Positions 9,085-17,515 of a stretch of DNA of 64,000 nt are shown here, piece by piece; position 1 is the first letter of the stretch, and every line of letters begins with the position of its first letter. Both the position numbers and the translations under genes were made by a program. This DNA is from a virus: positions 1 to 64,000 of the IMG/VR virus record IMGVR_UViG_3300032093_000035; one strand, written 5' to 3'. The notes below the pieces were generated by a model. The model worked only from the letters and a program-made list of their open reading frames with translations. It did not search any database and had not been told where the DNA came from.

Positions 9085-10086
9085 TTATAGCAATCCTGCT
9101 AATTTTTTCCAACGTTCTGCTTGCTCAAATCCTTCATTAAGAATTGGTGCTTTTTTAGGAGCCGTAGTTGCAGTCGCTTTAGACGCATACGATTCTTTAA
9201 CAACACGTTTCTTAGTTACTGGTCTTGAGAAAGATTCAGCTAATGTTGTAAATACTAATTTTACTTCTCTTGTATTAACTGAACGATCGAAGTTTTCAAT
9301 CACTTTCATTTTCTGTGCTTCAGTTAATTCAAAATTGCGGAACAATTTGTTTGTGTAAAGAAGTTTTGCATTAAGAAGATTAACCTCATTGATGATGCTA
9401 GTAAGTTTTTTAACCGTACGATAAGCTTCTGCTAATTCTTCGTCTTTTTTAGCAACTTCATCATCTTTAACTTCTGGCTCGTCTTCCATATCATCTTCTT
9501 CACGAAGAATTGATTCAATGATTTCATCGATATCCATATCACCAGCTTCTGGCTCATATCCATCCGATACCATATCGTCTTCTGGCATTTCCATTTCGTC
9601 TTCTGACATTTCCATGTCCATATCGCCTTCTAACTCACGAATGATTCCTTCAAGATCTAGATCGTCATGATCATAGCCTTCGTTGTACTCTGCATCCATC
9701 TCATCATCAGACATTGGCATTTCTTCTGCTGGAAGTTCTTCACCACCTAATTCTTCTTCTTCTCCACCGGCCATGCCAACTTCGAAATCGTAAGTGCTTC
9801 CACCTACTTCTGCAGATAGATCATTGTCTACCCAATTAAAATCATCGCCACCTTCAGCATCCATGTCCATTTCCATATCAGCTTCTGGTGCAGCATCTAA
9901 TGCTTCTTCACCGGTTGCATCAATTTCTTCTTCGCCGTCGATTTCATTTGTTAGTTTAGTTGCTAACATTCTTTCTAGACGAGGAGCAAATGCTTCTTGT
10001 AAGGCGATCTTTGCGTTTGCTAATGCAGTTTCTTTAACAGCGTTAGCATCAGCGATTGCTTGTTTTAGCAAATCTGATTTTGCCAT
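9085..10086 (-). CDS. 22: Prohead core scaffold protein (gp22-like)
   Basis: 333 residues immediately upstream of gp23. The N-terminus is helical (MAKSDLLKQAIADANAVKE), followed by a very acidic region of about 130 residues dominated by E, D and M, then a helical C-terminal domain ending FEQAERWKKLAGLL. The acidic core, position and C-terminal helix match T4-like gp22, which forms the inner scaffold and is chopped by gp21. Several (L/I)xE sites occur, for example ELTEAQ and ILNEG, consistent with degradation during maturation. The upstream leader is long and may be structured. Confidence 0.85.
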   Translation of the reverse strand: MAKSDLLKQAIADANAVKETALANAKIALQEAFAPRLERMLATKLTNEIDGEEEIDATGEEALDAAPEADMEMDMDAEGGDDFNWVDNDLSAEVGGSTYDFEVGMAGGEEEELGGEELPAEEMPMSDDEMDAEYNEGYDHDDLDLEGIIRELEGDMDMEMSEDEMEMPEDDMVSDGYEPEAGDMDIDEIIESILREEDDMEDEPEVKDDEVAKKDEELAEAYRTVKKLTSIINEVNLLNAKLLYTNKLFRNFELTEAQKMKVIENFDRSVNTREVKLVFTTLAESFSRPVTKKRVVKESYASKATATTAPKKAPILNEGFEQAERWKKLAGLL

Positions 10087-10222
10087 AGTTTTTCCCCTAA
10101 ATTTTGTTTTTGGAAGTAAGATTATTTGAAATCTTAATAGAATTTTAAAATTATATAAACGCTATATAATAAGAACGGAATAGCGTATTCTTTAATATAT
10201 ATCAGCCAGTTTGAAAAAACAG
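10087..10222 (-). promoter_or_regulatory. Long AT-rich leader of the scaffold/capsid genes
   Basis: The gap between the bS21-gene terminator and the gp22 start. It holds a late-promoter-like GATATATATTAAAG near 10190-10204 on the minus strand and two short inverted repeats within the predicted 5' leader: ACGCTAT/ATAGCGT near 10160-10190 and AAGATT/AATCTT near 10118-10135. A leader of about 100 nt is unusual here, where most are under 30 nt. A regulatory or mRNA-stabilising role is inferred. Confidence 0.45.
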
Positions 10223-10256
10223 TAAAAAAGTCCCAACTTTTTCAAGCTAGGACTTA
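10223..10256 (-). terminator. Intrinsic terminator after the bS21-like gene
   Basis: On the minus strand AAGTCC...GGGACTT forms an imperfect stem with a short A-rich loop and is followed by TTTTTT. It separates the portal-protease-bS21 transcript from the scaffold-capsid transcript. Confidence 0.7.
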
Positions 10257-10281
10257 ATTTAATACTTTTGTGGTAAAGATA

Positions 10282-10527
10282 TTATTTTGAATGCATTGTG
10301 CGAATATGTTGCATATATGCTGCGTTTGCGTGTTGTTGTCGTTTTAGCACACTTGGCTTAATGAATTCTTTTCGATCTTTAGTTGCCTCTAACACTCCAG
10401 ACATTTTTACTTTGCGTTTCCATGTTTTAAGTGCGGCTGCTAAATCTTCTCTAGTGCTCCCCGGTACATGCACTGCCATTGATTGACCGGGAACAATCAT
10501 TTGATGTTGTTTTTGTTTTTTACTCAT
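10282..10527 (-). CDS. rpsU: Ribosomal protein bS21 homologue
   Basis: 81 residues. After a short basic N-terminus the sequence reads AVHVPGSTREDLAAALKTWK and continues RKVKMSGVLEATKDRKEFIKPS, then a basic helical tail. This matches bS21: a V-P-G/x strand, then a helix with (A)LxxxKRKxxxSGVLxExRxRxxFxKPSxxRKR. bS21 is a small 30S protein near the mRNA exit/anti-Shine-Dalgarno site. Phage-borne copies are known and are thought to exchange into host ribosomes and favour phage mRNA translation. It sits between the head operon genes and the scaffold gene, 9 bp from its neighbour, so it is probably expressed late. Confidence 0.85.
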   Translation of the reverse strand: MSKKQKQHQMIVPGQSMAVHVPGSTREDLAAALKTWKRKVKMSGVLEATKDRKEFIKPSVLKRQQHANAAYMQHIRTMHSK

Positions 10528-10536
10528 ATAACTGGT

Positions 10537-11052
10537 TTAAATATTTGCTTGTGGTTGTTGAGGTGTTGGCTCAGGCGTAGGTTCAGGAGCTGGCTTTTCA
10601 CCTCTTACGTTAAAACGGAAATGTTTAATTTCTGGCTTTTGTGCAATATACCCTTGAATACGTTGTGATTCGCGTCCTGGATCTTGTCCTAATCGAAAAT
10701 AGAAATATCCAACTTTACCAGATGGTGACGCAACATGTTTAACTATAGTAAATCCTTTTTTGGTAGCCCATTCGCGGATTTCATTTGCAACAGCTTCTGC
10801 CTCTGCTGGGTTACGAAGCACATATTCAACTCCACCTCGATAATCAACAATATTATTAATTAATTGTGCTTCGTCAACCATATCTTCAGTTTCGATAAGG
10901 CCGGCATTTTTCATTGCATCGCCATATTTTTCTACAGCTTTTATACTTTTTTCAATTTCACCAGCTGGTAAGATTTTTGGAATATTTGACGTTGGAGTTG
11001 CTGCCTCAGTTAATCCAAAGAAATCGCGATACAATTTTTTTAATTTGTTCAT
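10537..11052 (-). CDS. Putative internal head protein with capsid-targeting-like N-terminus
   Basis: 171 residues. The start MNKLKKLYRDFFGLTEAA has a basic amphipathic helix ending in LTE-A, which fits the (L/I)xE cleavage rule of T4-type prohead proteases at residue 16. The middle contains a possible alpha/beta domain (EAVANEIREWATKKGFTIVK, then GKVGYFYFRLGQDPG), and the C-terminus is Pro/Glu/Gln-rich (PEPTPEPTPQQPQ). I do not recognise the family. It lies in the head operon between a small gene with a similar N-terminus and the bS21 gene, consistent with a core or internal head protein. Confidence 0.65.
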   Translation of the reverse strand: MNKLKKLYRDFFGLTEAATPTSNIPKILPAGEIEKSIKAVEKYGDAMKNAGLIETEDMVDEAQLINNIVDYRGGVEYVLRNPAEAEAVANEIREWATKKGFTIVKHVASPSGKVGYFYFRLGQDPGRESQRIQGYIAQKPEIKHFRFNVRGEKPAPEPTPEPTPQQPQANI

Positions 11053-11095
11053 CTTTATACCTTATAATATAAGTAATTAGTTATCAATATCCAAA

Positions 11096-11473
11096 TTATT
11101 GCACATCAAAATATTTACTTAAACCTTGTGCAATATCTTCATATGCTGCACTTAATCTTTGTTGCAACATGTTCATTTCCTTTGCAGTCGATTCAAACAC
11201 TTTGTATGAGTCGTTCAAATTTTTCATGTGACGTTTTACAGTAACACCATCAAACCAATCTCCTGATTCTGATGCAATCTGATCTGCTTTATTTATGATA
11301 TCTCGAACTCTGGTTGTTAGTTGTTCTAAATCGCCTTTACCGTAAACAGAATCACCTAATTCACTAAATCTTTTTACTTGATCGATGAATTCTTGTTTTT
11401 CTTGTTTAGATAACGGTGTTGGTTGATCCTCTAACAAAGTTTCTAAAATATATTTTAAATTTGGTGTTTTCAT
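11096..11473 (-). CDS. Small head-operon protein with LxE N-terminus
   Basis: 125 residues starting MKTPNLKYILETLLEDQPTP. I use this ATG, one base after the protease-gene stop (TAAC-ATG), rather than an upstream in-frame Met that would overlap the protease gene. The rest is almost entirely helical and charged (KQEKQEFIDQVKRFSELGD, EMNMLQQRLSAAYEDIAQGL), suggesting a coiled-coil core protein. The N-terminal (I/L)xE sites at residues 11 and 15 make cleavage by the adjacent protease likely. Position next to gp21 resembles the small prohead core genes (67/68 type) of T4, but sequence identity is not claimed. Confidence 0.7.
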   Translation of the reverse strand: MKTPNLKYILETLLEDQPTPLSKQEKQEFIDQVKRFSELGDSVYGKGDLEQLTTRVRDIINKADQIASESGDWFDGVTVKRHMKNLNDSYKVFESTAKEMNMLQQRLSAAYEDIAQGLSKYFDVQ

Positions 11474-11474
11474 G

Positions 11475-12101
11475 TTATATCCTACATTTTCCATCTTCAC
11501 ATAGTATAGATGTAATTGCATCATGTACTCGTGCGTATTTATTTGTTATTGTTTTATTTACTGATTCATTCATCGATGTTGGACGCATAAATGCACCATG
11601 GGTTGATGGGTTTGATACAAAGTCCCAACAAATCAATTCAAAATCTTCTTGCACTTCAACTGTGCCTTCTGATCTAAGTTCTTTAACAGATCCTAATCCA
11701 CGTGATGAAATTCCTAATGTGATTCCAGCCTTGAAAAGTTCTTTAAGAATCTTACCTGACGGCGTATCTAAGATTTGCACTGCTCCTAATAAATCATCAC
11801 CTTTCCACCATATCTTCAACACGTTATGTGACACGTTGTTCAAGTTAACAACCGATGACTCTGGATGATCTAATTCGCCTAATGCACGATGTTGATTGAT
11901 GTATTCTTGTTGGTATCGTTGACATTCACGTTCCAAGATGCTTCTAGGATATACTCGGCCGTTTTGATTTTTTGCGCCTGCTCTTTGCAAAACTCCTTGC
12001 ACTACAAAACCACCTGGTATTCCATATGCAGCACCGCTTGATTCAGTAAGTGAACCAACTGGCTTAAATGGCATATATTCTACTATAAGTTGTTTTGACA
12101 T
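11475..12101 (-). CDS. 21: Prohead core protease (gp21-like)
   Basis: 208 residues. Motifs of the T4 gp21 serine protease family are visible: QNGRVYPRSILERE at about 46-59, ELDHPE with the likely catalytic His79, and GITLGISSRGLGSV with the likely Ser at 132-133. ELICWDFVSNPSTHGA follows. This enzyme digests the scaffold and trims head proteins after (L/I)xE. Its own N-terminus contains IVE and LTE within the first 20 residues, consistent with self-processing. It lies between two small head-core candidates. Many proteins in this window begin with candidate substrates for it. Confidence 0.93.
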   Translation of the reverse strand: MSKQLIVEYMPFKPVGSLTESSGAAYGIPGGFVVQGVLQRAGAKNQNGRVYPRSILERECQRYQQEYINQHRALGELDHPESSVVNLNNVSHNVLKIWWKGDDLLGAVQILDTPSGKILKELFKAGITLGISSRGLGSVKELRSEGTVEVQEDFELICWDFVSNPSTHGAFMRPTSMNESVNKTITNKYARVHDAITSILCEDGKCRI

Positions 12102-12102
12102 A

Positions 12103-12795
12103 TTATTCCCCTAATGCTCTTACTCGTTCTGATATTTTTACTAATCGTTCTGATATTTTTTGTAACGCTTTTTTTGTGCTATTACCATATGCAGATGATG
12201 TTACTCCAGATTCTGTTTTTAATCTGGAATTATAATTCACCATTGTTTCAATTTCTTGAAGTTTACGTGCAACTTCTTTAATTGTGTTTTTTACTTTTTG
12301 TTCCGGTGTTGTTTTAGAATCAGCCGTAGCAAAAGAACGATATCCTTCAATTAGTTGCTCGTATTTTCGTTCTAACACATCTTCAACTTTAAGTTTAGTT
12401 CCGGAATCTCGATCTTTTTTATGTGATGTTCCTGGTGAATTAGTTATATCTTTTGATGGGTATTCTAATTCTTTATTCCACCATTTTGTATCGTCAATTG
12501 AAAATGAAAATTTGTCGTTCTGTACCTCTTCGTCAAATTCAACTGTTTGATAATGACCAGGTTTATATGTTTTAGAAACTGGCTTTGTGTTTTCTTCTAG
12601 TCCAGATGCATATCCTACATGTTTAACAGTTTTACGGAAAGCTGCAGGAGTATTATATCCAGCTACCCCGCCTGTTGCTGATACTTCATCAAGTTCTTCA
12701 CAAACACATTCGTCAGAAGGTTTATTACACGCTTCACACTGATTTTCTAATTCAACAAATTTTTCTTCCATTTCTCGTAAAAATGACTTCATCAT
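12103..12795 (-). CDS. Head-operon protein with CxxC...CxC motif, unknown
   Basis: 230 residues, between the portal-side gene and the protease. The N-terminus is helical (MMKSFLREMEEKFVELENQ) and runs into CEACNKPSDECVCEEL, a possible small zinc site. A polar middle follows, then a coiled-coil C-terminus (VARKLQEIETMVNYNSRL, ALQKISERLVKISERVRAL). The start overlaps the preceding stop as ATGA. Repeated C-terminal helices and location suggest a prohead core or capsid-assembly partner. No family was recognised. Confidence 0.65.
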   Translation of the reverse strand: MMKSFLREMEEKFVELENQCEACNKPSDECVCEELDEVSATGGVAGYNTPAAFRKTVKHVGYASGLEENTKPVSKTYKPGHYQTVEFDEEVQNDKFSFSIDDTKWWNKELEYPSKDITNSPGTSHKKDRDSGTKLKVEDVLERKYEQLIEGYRSFATADSKTTPEQKVKNTIKEVARKLQEIETMVNYNSRLKTESGVTSSAYGNSTKKALQKISERLVKISERVRALGE

Positions 12796-13640
12796 TTAAC
12801 CTCTTTTAATTCGCGAATCAAATCATAATAACGTAACAACGAAAGAATATGTGATTCTTTTATTGTTTTTAAATTTTCTACATTGCATAACATTTCTGAA
12901 AGCTTTTGCACTTTAATTTTAATAACTTTATCATCAACTGGGTTTGCTAAATCAGCAAGTTGCTTTTTGATATTAGGAATTATCGTATGTACATATTCTC
13001 GCAGTGTAGCTGTATCATTAACGTGTGTAATGTATTTATTTAATAAATGTTTTTGTGATTCATCTAACCCAGAATATTTTTCATTGAATTTGTCAATTAA
13101 AAGTTTGTACGTTAATAAACGCATTTCCTTTGGTTGTGATTCAAAGTTTTCTAATACTGGATCTTTTGTTGGTTTTACTCGTTCTTGAATAATTCCATTA
13201 TCAATAATAGCACTTTTACATTCCATTAATTGTTTTGGATTATCCGTTTCTGCATATTCAAAAATCATGTTAATTGATGCTAACACTTTGTAATTGTTGA
13301 TGTGCATTTTTGACATGTTATCAAATACAAACCGATCTGAAATTTCTTTTACAAGATTATATCTTTGGCGCTTAAGCACTGTTTGATTTAGTTTTTCATG
13401 AGCAGCTTTAACTGTACGTATATAATCTAGAGCTTGTGCTTCACTACGAAATTGTTCTTTTAATAGTGCATTATATAATTGCAGTTCCTTTGATAATTCA
13501 GTATTTCTACCAAAATATTTTTTTATGATGTCAATTGTAACTGATTTATTAGATGACAATGTTTCTGAAGTTAATTTCCTAACTAACATTTCAAATAAAA
13601 TACCCGTATTCTTATATTTTGAATGTTTTAGTTTCTTCAT
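12792..13640 (-). CDS. Conserved head-operon helical protein, unknown
   Basis: 282 residues, strongly basic N-terminus (MKKLKHSKYKNTGILFEMLV) and mostly helical throughout, with little low complexity. The opening 'KxKNTGxLFExLVR' followed by helices is a pattern I associate with uncharacterised proteins next to the portal gene in marine T4-like phages. It is coupled by ATGA overlap to the next gene and has its own late-promoter-like element. A role in prohead assembly is inferred from context only. Confidence 0.7.
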   Translation of the reverse strand: MKKLKHSKYKNTGILFEMLVRKLTSETLSSNKSVTIDIIKKYFGRNTELSKELQLYNALLKEQFRSEAQALDYIRTVKAAHEKLNQTVLKRQRYNLVKEISDRFVFDNMSKMHINNYKVLASINMIFEYAETDNPKQLMECKSAIIDNGIIQERVKPTKDPVLENFESQPKEMRLLTYKLLIDKFNEKYSGLDESQKHLLNKYITHVNDTATLREYVHTIIPNIKKQLADLANPVDDKVIKIKVQKLSEMLCNVENLKTIKESHILSLLRYYDLIRELKEVK

Positions 13641-13660
13641 TTGGTATACGATGCCTTATG

Positions 13661-13675
13661 GTTTTATATAAATAT
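13661..13675 (-). promoter_or_regulatory. Late-promoter-like element downstream of the portal gene
   Basis: The coding strand reads ATATTTATATAAAAC, 20 bp before the start of the 282-residue gene and within the gap after the portal stop. Confidence 0.5.
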
Positions 13676-13683
13676 GTTTATAA

Positions 13684-15513
13684 TTATAAAATGTTATTTT
13701 CATCTAACATAGTTCCAGCGTCAGCGTCGTGGTCGGATGATTTTTTAAACGTTTCAGTGATGATATTAACACCTGGTTTTGTTTTCATTCCTTTAACAAT
13801 ATTCTCAGTTCGAGTCATAGAAAGTTTAGATCTAAAATTTGGATCTGGTTGGAATGCTGTTTTTTGATTTTCCGGATTAAATTGTTGTTTCAATTCTTTT
13901 TTACCTGTCGGATCCCATCCAAATGCATTACGGTGTTGTCCTGATTTAATTCCTTCTTTTGGTCGACCTCCCAGATCTTTATCTTCTACGTCATTGCTTG
14001 ACATATGCACGGTTGCTAGGTCATGTGGTGTACCAAAAGACACTCCCGTAACAGCTGGGTCATTTCCTTCTTGTTCAATCTGATTTTGACGGAAACGAAG
14101 TTTAAGATCCTCAATAACATCGTTACGTTCTTGCAACCACTGATCCTCAGACATATTAAAGATATACTCATAAATGTATCGATCTGATACTAATTTTGAA
14201 TCTTTCATTGTGTTTGCTAATGTAATTTTTTCATTCATTAACGCCACTTTTTGCTGATCGTATATAATTGATGGTGCTGTTAATTCTAGTTCAAATCCAA
14301 CTAAATCTTCACCCTCAAATCCTTGTGAATATAAATGCACGATTGCAATTTTAGATAATTCAGAAACTACAATTTTCTGTATGCGTTCAATTGTACGAGC
14401 AAAACGAATATCAATTGATGCTAAGTTAACTTTGCCTTCTTGCGACTCACCATACCCTAAAAACGGTTTAGGAATCTTAAGAGCAGCCATCATTTTATCT
14501 TTGATGTATTCGATATCATCCATACCAGTAAATGTCATACCTGGCAATGTATCAATCTGAGTTGATGATTGACCTCCTCGCACTGGCAAGTAATAATCTT
14601 CCAACATGTTGTTAAGATTAAACTTTAAATTGTAATTTCCGGTTTGTGGATCAATGTGTGGAATTTTTTTCATTTTATTGATAATTGTTTCCATGAATGT
14701 ATCAACTTCATTTGGTGGAATGTTACCAATATCAATTTTGAAAATACGTTTTTCTGGTGCACGCATAATACGATGTATAAGCATCGCATCTTCCATCATC
14801 ATTAATTTTTGGAATTCTTTACGGGCTCCTTCGAGCATGGATCTACCATATGGCAAGAAGTTTGAGTCTGATAACATGCGGAAGTGTGCAACTTCGTATG
14901 TGTCATATGTCATTTGTTCTGACGCAATATTTTTGAATTTAATATCATATTCGCCAGTTGCATTGTCATATTCTTCCCAACGTTCCATTTCATAACTAGA
15001 AAATGGACGCACATTGATAATACCTAATTCATCAGCAATATCTAGTTTTAAAAAGAAATCCCCATACTTGGTCATGTTACGAATCCATGTCCATAAATTG
15101 AATTCTACGTTTAAGATATCGTAAAATAAATTGTATAGAATTTTTTGGAGTTGGGTATTATTTGTTTTAATTGTTAAGATTTCACCGAACTGATCTGCTA
15201 ATGTAGATTCATCTGAATATATGTCTAATGCTGCAGAAATAATTGGGTCTTTATCCATCATTTCGTAATCAGCATAAAGTTGCATACGATTCTGATGCAT
15301 GTAGTAATTAGAATCATAGCCACCCATTCCACCTACACGATGCTTATTTGCACCATGCAAACGTGTATATCGGTCTGCTACTTTGCTTTGTGCTAAATTA
15401 CCTACAGATTGTAAACGGTTTGTATCAACTACACGCAGTTTATCTTTACCATATGTTCTAACAATAACATTGGTACTAAACAGGTTTTGTAATCGTTTTC
15501 TTAATGACGCCAT
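13684..15513 (-). CDS. 20: Portal protein (gp20-like)
   Basis: 609 residues. Recognisable gp20 features include YADYEMMDKDPIISAALDIY near residue 80 followed by SDEST, then LNVEFNLWTWIRNMTKYGD, DIADELGIINVRPFSSYEM, and KIPKPFLGYGESQEGKVNLA at about 345-365. ARTIERIQKIVVSEL follows the last. The portal ring occupies one capsid vertex, nucleates the prohead and forms the DNA channel. The length is slightly above the T4 protein (524). The C-terminal 100 residues are polar and probably disordered. It follows the large terminase gene by 48 bp with a promoter element in between. Confidence 0.95.
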   Translation of the reverse strand: MASLRKRLQNLFSTNVIVRTYGKDKLRVVDTNRLQSVGNLAQSKVADRYTRLHGANKHRVGGMGGYDSNYYMHQNRMQLYADYEMMDKDPIISAALDIYSDESTLADQFGEILTIKTNNTQLQKILYNLFYDILNVEFNLWTWIRNMTKYGDFFLKLDIADELGIINVRPFSSYEMERWEEYDNATGEYDIKFKNIASEQMTYDTYEVAHFRMLSDSNFLPYGRSMLEGARKEFQKLMMMEDAMLIHRIMRAPEKRIFKIDIGNIPPNEVDTFMETIINKMKKIPHIDPQTGNYNLKFNLNNMLEDYYLPVRGGQSSTQIDTLPGMTFTGMDDIEYIKDKMMAALKIPKPFLGYGESQEGKVNLASIDIRFARTIERIQKIVVSELSKIAIVHLYSQGFEGEDLVGFELELTAPSIIYDQQKVALMNEKITLANTMKDSKLVSDRYIYEYIFNMSEDQWLQERNDVIEDLKLRFRQNQIEQEGNDPAVTGVSFGTPHDLATVHMSSNDVEDKDLGGRPKEGIKSGQHRNAFGWDPTGKKELKQQFNPENQKTAFQPDPNFRSKLSMTRTENIVKGMKTKPGVNIITETFKKSSDHDADAGTMLDENNIL

Positions 15514-15518
15514 ATTTT

Positions 15519-15535
15519 CTTTTAATATAAATATA
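15519..15535 (-). promoter_or_regulatory. Late-promoter-like element before the portal gene
   Basis: The coding strand reads TATATTTATATTAAAAG, ending 5 bp before the portal ATG. It is identical to the copy ahead of the phoH pair. Confidence 0.6.
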
Positions 15536-15561
15536 ACTAGTTACAGAACCGGTGGTGTTTT

Positions 15562-17142
15562 TTATCTGATCAACCAAGTTAGGTCTTGATCTCCATCACC
15601 TGGGTTCCAGTTCCATCCGGTGTTGTCCATATTTGGCTTTCCGGTGTAAATAACTGGGTTAGTTTTTTGAAATGATGATAGTGCTCGTTTATTTAGGTCA
15701 ATACCCTGTTGTCGTAGTTTTAATGCTGTATCTCGTAACCACAATGTAATTGCATACGCCATCACAAGGTCATCATTATATCCTTGCTGTGCTTGTGCTT
15801 TACCATTAAGCCATACAAATACTAATAGTTCTTGTATTAGCCTCTTACTGCGTATAACCGGGGTTCTTTCACGCATATACATTTCTAATGCAGATATCAT
15901 TAATGGTCGTGTACGTGATGTAGTTGATACTCCAGGAACCATTTGGCTCTTATCTTTCATATCATAACCTTTACGAAGTTGCACGGATGCATCAGTGTAT
16001 CCATCGTCTTTGTATGTGTAATGTAGGTTCTGATATCCTCGGTCAAGTGCCGGTTGAATTGCGGCCCATCCGATGTTTGCATTTTCAATTGCTAGCAAAG
16101 CATTGTTCCATTCGGTTGCAACTGTGACGAGCATGTTACCAAAATCATTCGGCGCAATCTTGCCTTTATACTCAGCAACTTGTCGTACGTCCTGAACATC
16201 AAATATTTGAAATGTTGAAAAGTCACCACCATCGCCTCGGGCAACGTCAGCCACAACCGTGTAATCTTTTGCATAGTCTGGATATTCCCATACCCAATAA
16301 TTTCCATCAAAACCTCTACGTTCAAGTGGTTCTTCTGTTAAATTATCATACTCTAGGAGCAATGGACCATCCACGACAGTATGACCTGAACTAACAAAGT
16401 CACAGTCACATTCTTGTGCTGCACCTCGTTCACCTAACAGCTGTGTTTGTTCATCACGCCATTGTTGATCTCGTTCTGGATGCACCGTCCAATGCAGTTT
16501 AATTGTGTGGAATCCATTAATGGCTGCTTCGGCATCTGCCCATGTTTGATGAAACCAGTTACCAACTCCATTCGGAGTAGAAAGAACAATTGCACCTCCA
16601 CCTGTTGATAGTGTTGCTTGCGATGCTATCCATATTTCTTCAATGTTTCTGATGAACGCGGCCTCATCTACTATTAGCAATGATAATGCTTCTGAACGTG
16701 CTCCTGTGGTTGCTGATGATACTGCTTTGATTTGTGAGCCGTTCTTAAATTTCAATGATAATTTGTTATCGGCTTCAACTGTACCCTTCAACCAACTTGG
16801 CAAGTTGTCATGCATCACTCGCACTTTGGTTACTAGGTTTTTTGCTACTTCTTGTGTAGTTGCGATAACTAACACGTTGAAGTCTTCTGCAAACAACATG
16901 CTCCATAATGCAAATCCGGCAGATAGAGTTGAGATACCTAGCTGACGAGACTTAAGAATAACATTGTATCGATTATCTCGTAATTCAGTTAATGAATCTT
17001 CCTGAAACGGGAATAAATTAAATTTGATCTTGCCTCGTTTAGGATGTTGAATATAACAATAGTTACGCATAAAAAACACAGGATCTTTAGCACATTGCAT
17101 GTACTGCTGTTGAATGATCTGTTTTATGCTTGGTTGTGCCAT
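15562..17142 (-). CDS. 17: Terminase large subunit (gp17-like)
   Basis: 526 residues. The ATPase half has FPFQEDSLTEL, a Walker A-type SRQLGIST at about 65-72 (the T4-like variant lacking the classic glycines), Walker B SLLIVDEAAFI at about 154-164, and VLSTPNGVGNWFHQ as coupling motif. The RNase H-like nuclease half begins YTVVADVARGDGGDFSTFQI with Asp at about residue 299. This motor cuts concatemers and pumps DNA through the portal. It starts 1 bp after the stop of the small signal-peptide gene upstream. Confidence 0.96.
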   Translation of the reverse strand: MAQPSIKQIIQQQYMQCAKDPVFFMRNYCYIQHPKRGKIKFNLFPFQEDSLTELRDNRYNVILKSRQLGISTLSAGFALWSMLFAEDFNVLVIATTQEVAKNLVTKVRVMHDNLPSWLKGTVEADNKLSLKFKNGSQIKAVSSATTGARSEALSLLIVDEAAFIRNIEEIWIASQATLSTGGGAIVLSTPNGVGNWFHQTWADAEAAINGFHTIKLHWTVHPERDQQWRDEQTQLLGERGAAQECDCDFVSSGHTVVDGPLLLEYDNLTEEPLERRGFDGNYWVWEYPDYAKDYTVVADVARGDGGDFSTFQIFDVQDVRQVAEYKGKIAPNDFGNMLVTVATEWNNALLAIENANIGWAAIQPALDRGYQNLHYTYKDDGYTDASVQLRKGYDMKDKSQMVPGVSTTSRTRPLMISALEMYMRERTPVIRSKRLIQELLVFVWLNGKAQAQQGYNDDLVMAYAITLWLRDTALKLRQQGIDLNKRALSSFQKTNPVIYTGKPNMDNTGWNWNPGDGDQDLTWLIR

Positions 17143-17143
17143 A

Positions 17144-17515
17144 TTACTTTGCTACTTGAAATATTAATATAGTAGATAGAATTCCGCCAGTAAACCAAAT
17201 TGCTTTATTATCATACCAACGTGGTTGTAATCTCTTTTCACGTTCTACATACAAATCAATGTTAGTTTTAAGCAATTTAGATTGTGTAGTTAAATAATTA
17301 ATTTGCAATGAATCTAAATTTATTAAATGCTTTTGATCTGATATTAATGCTCGTTGTTCGTCAATAATTTTATCATTGATATCACAAACTGCATACAATG
17401 AATCAAGCGTAAATGAAATATCTAGTATTTGTTCTTCAGTAAAACATGTATCTGTTTTTTCTTGTCCGTAACTAAATAACGGCAAAAAACATAATATGAT
17501 TAATAGTTTTTTCAT
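17144..17515 (-). CDS. Signal-peptide protein with C-terminal membrane segment; spanin-like candidate
   Basis: 123 residues. A clear Sec signal peptide (MKKLLIILCFLPLFSYGQ) of Bacteroidota style, likely cleaved before Gln, is followed by a coiled-coil-prone region (DEQRALISDQKHLINLDSLQ). The C-terminus has a hydrophobic span (AIWFTGGILSTILIFQVA). Its start overlaps the stop of the upstream gene, which encodes an inner-membrane coiled-coil protein. Overlapping small membrane and exported genes suggest a two-component spanin acting at lysis. There is no convincing lipobox, so an outer-membrane lipoprotein is not supported, and the function remains open. Confidence 0.65.
   Translation of the reverse strand: MKKLLIILCFLPLFSYGQEKTDTCFTEEQILDISFTLDSLYAVCDINDKIIDEQRALISDQKHLINLDSLQINYLTTQSKLLKTNIDLYVEREKRLQPRWYDNKAIWFTGGILSTILIFQVAK

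Noticed and set aside
11474-11524. Longer N-terminus for the 125-residue head gene
   Set aside because: It would overlap the protease gene and hide the MKTPNLKYILE leader; the internal ATG is one base after the protease stop.
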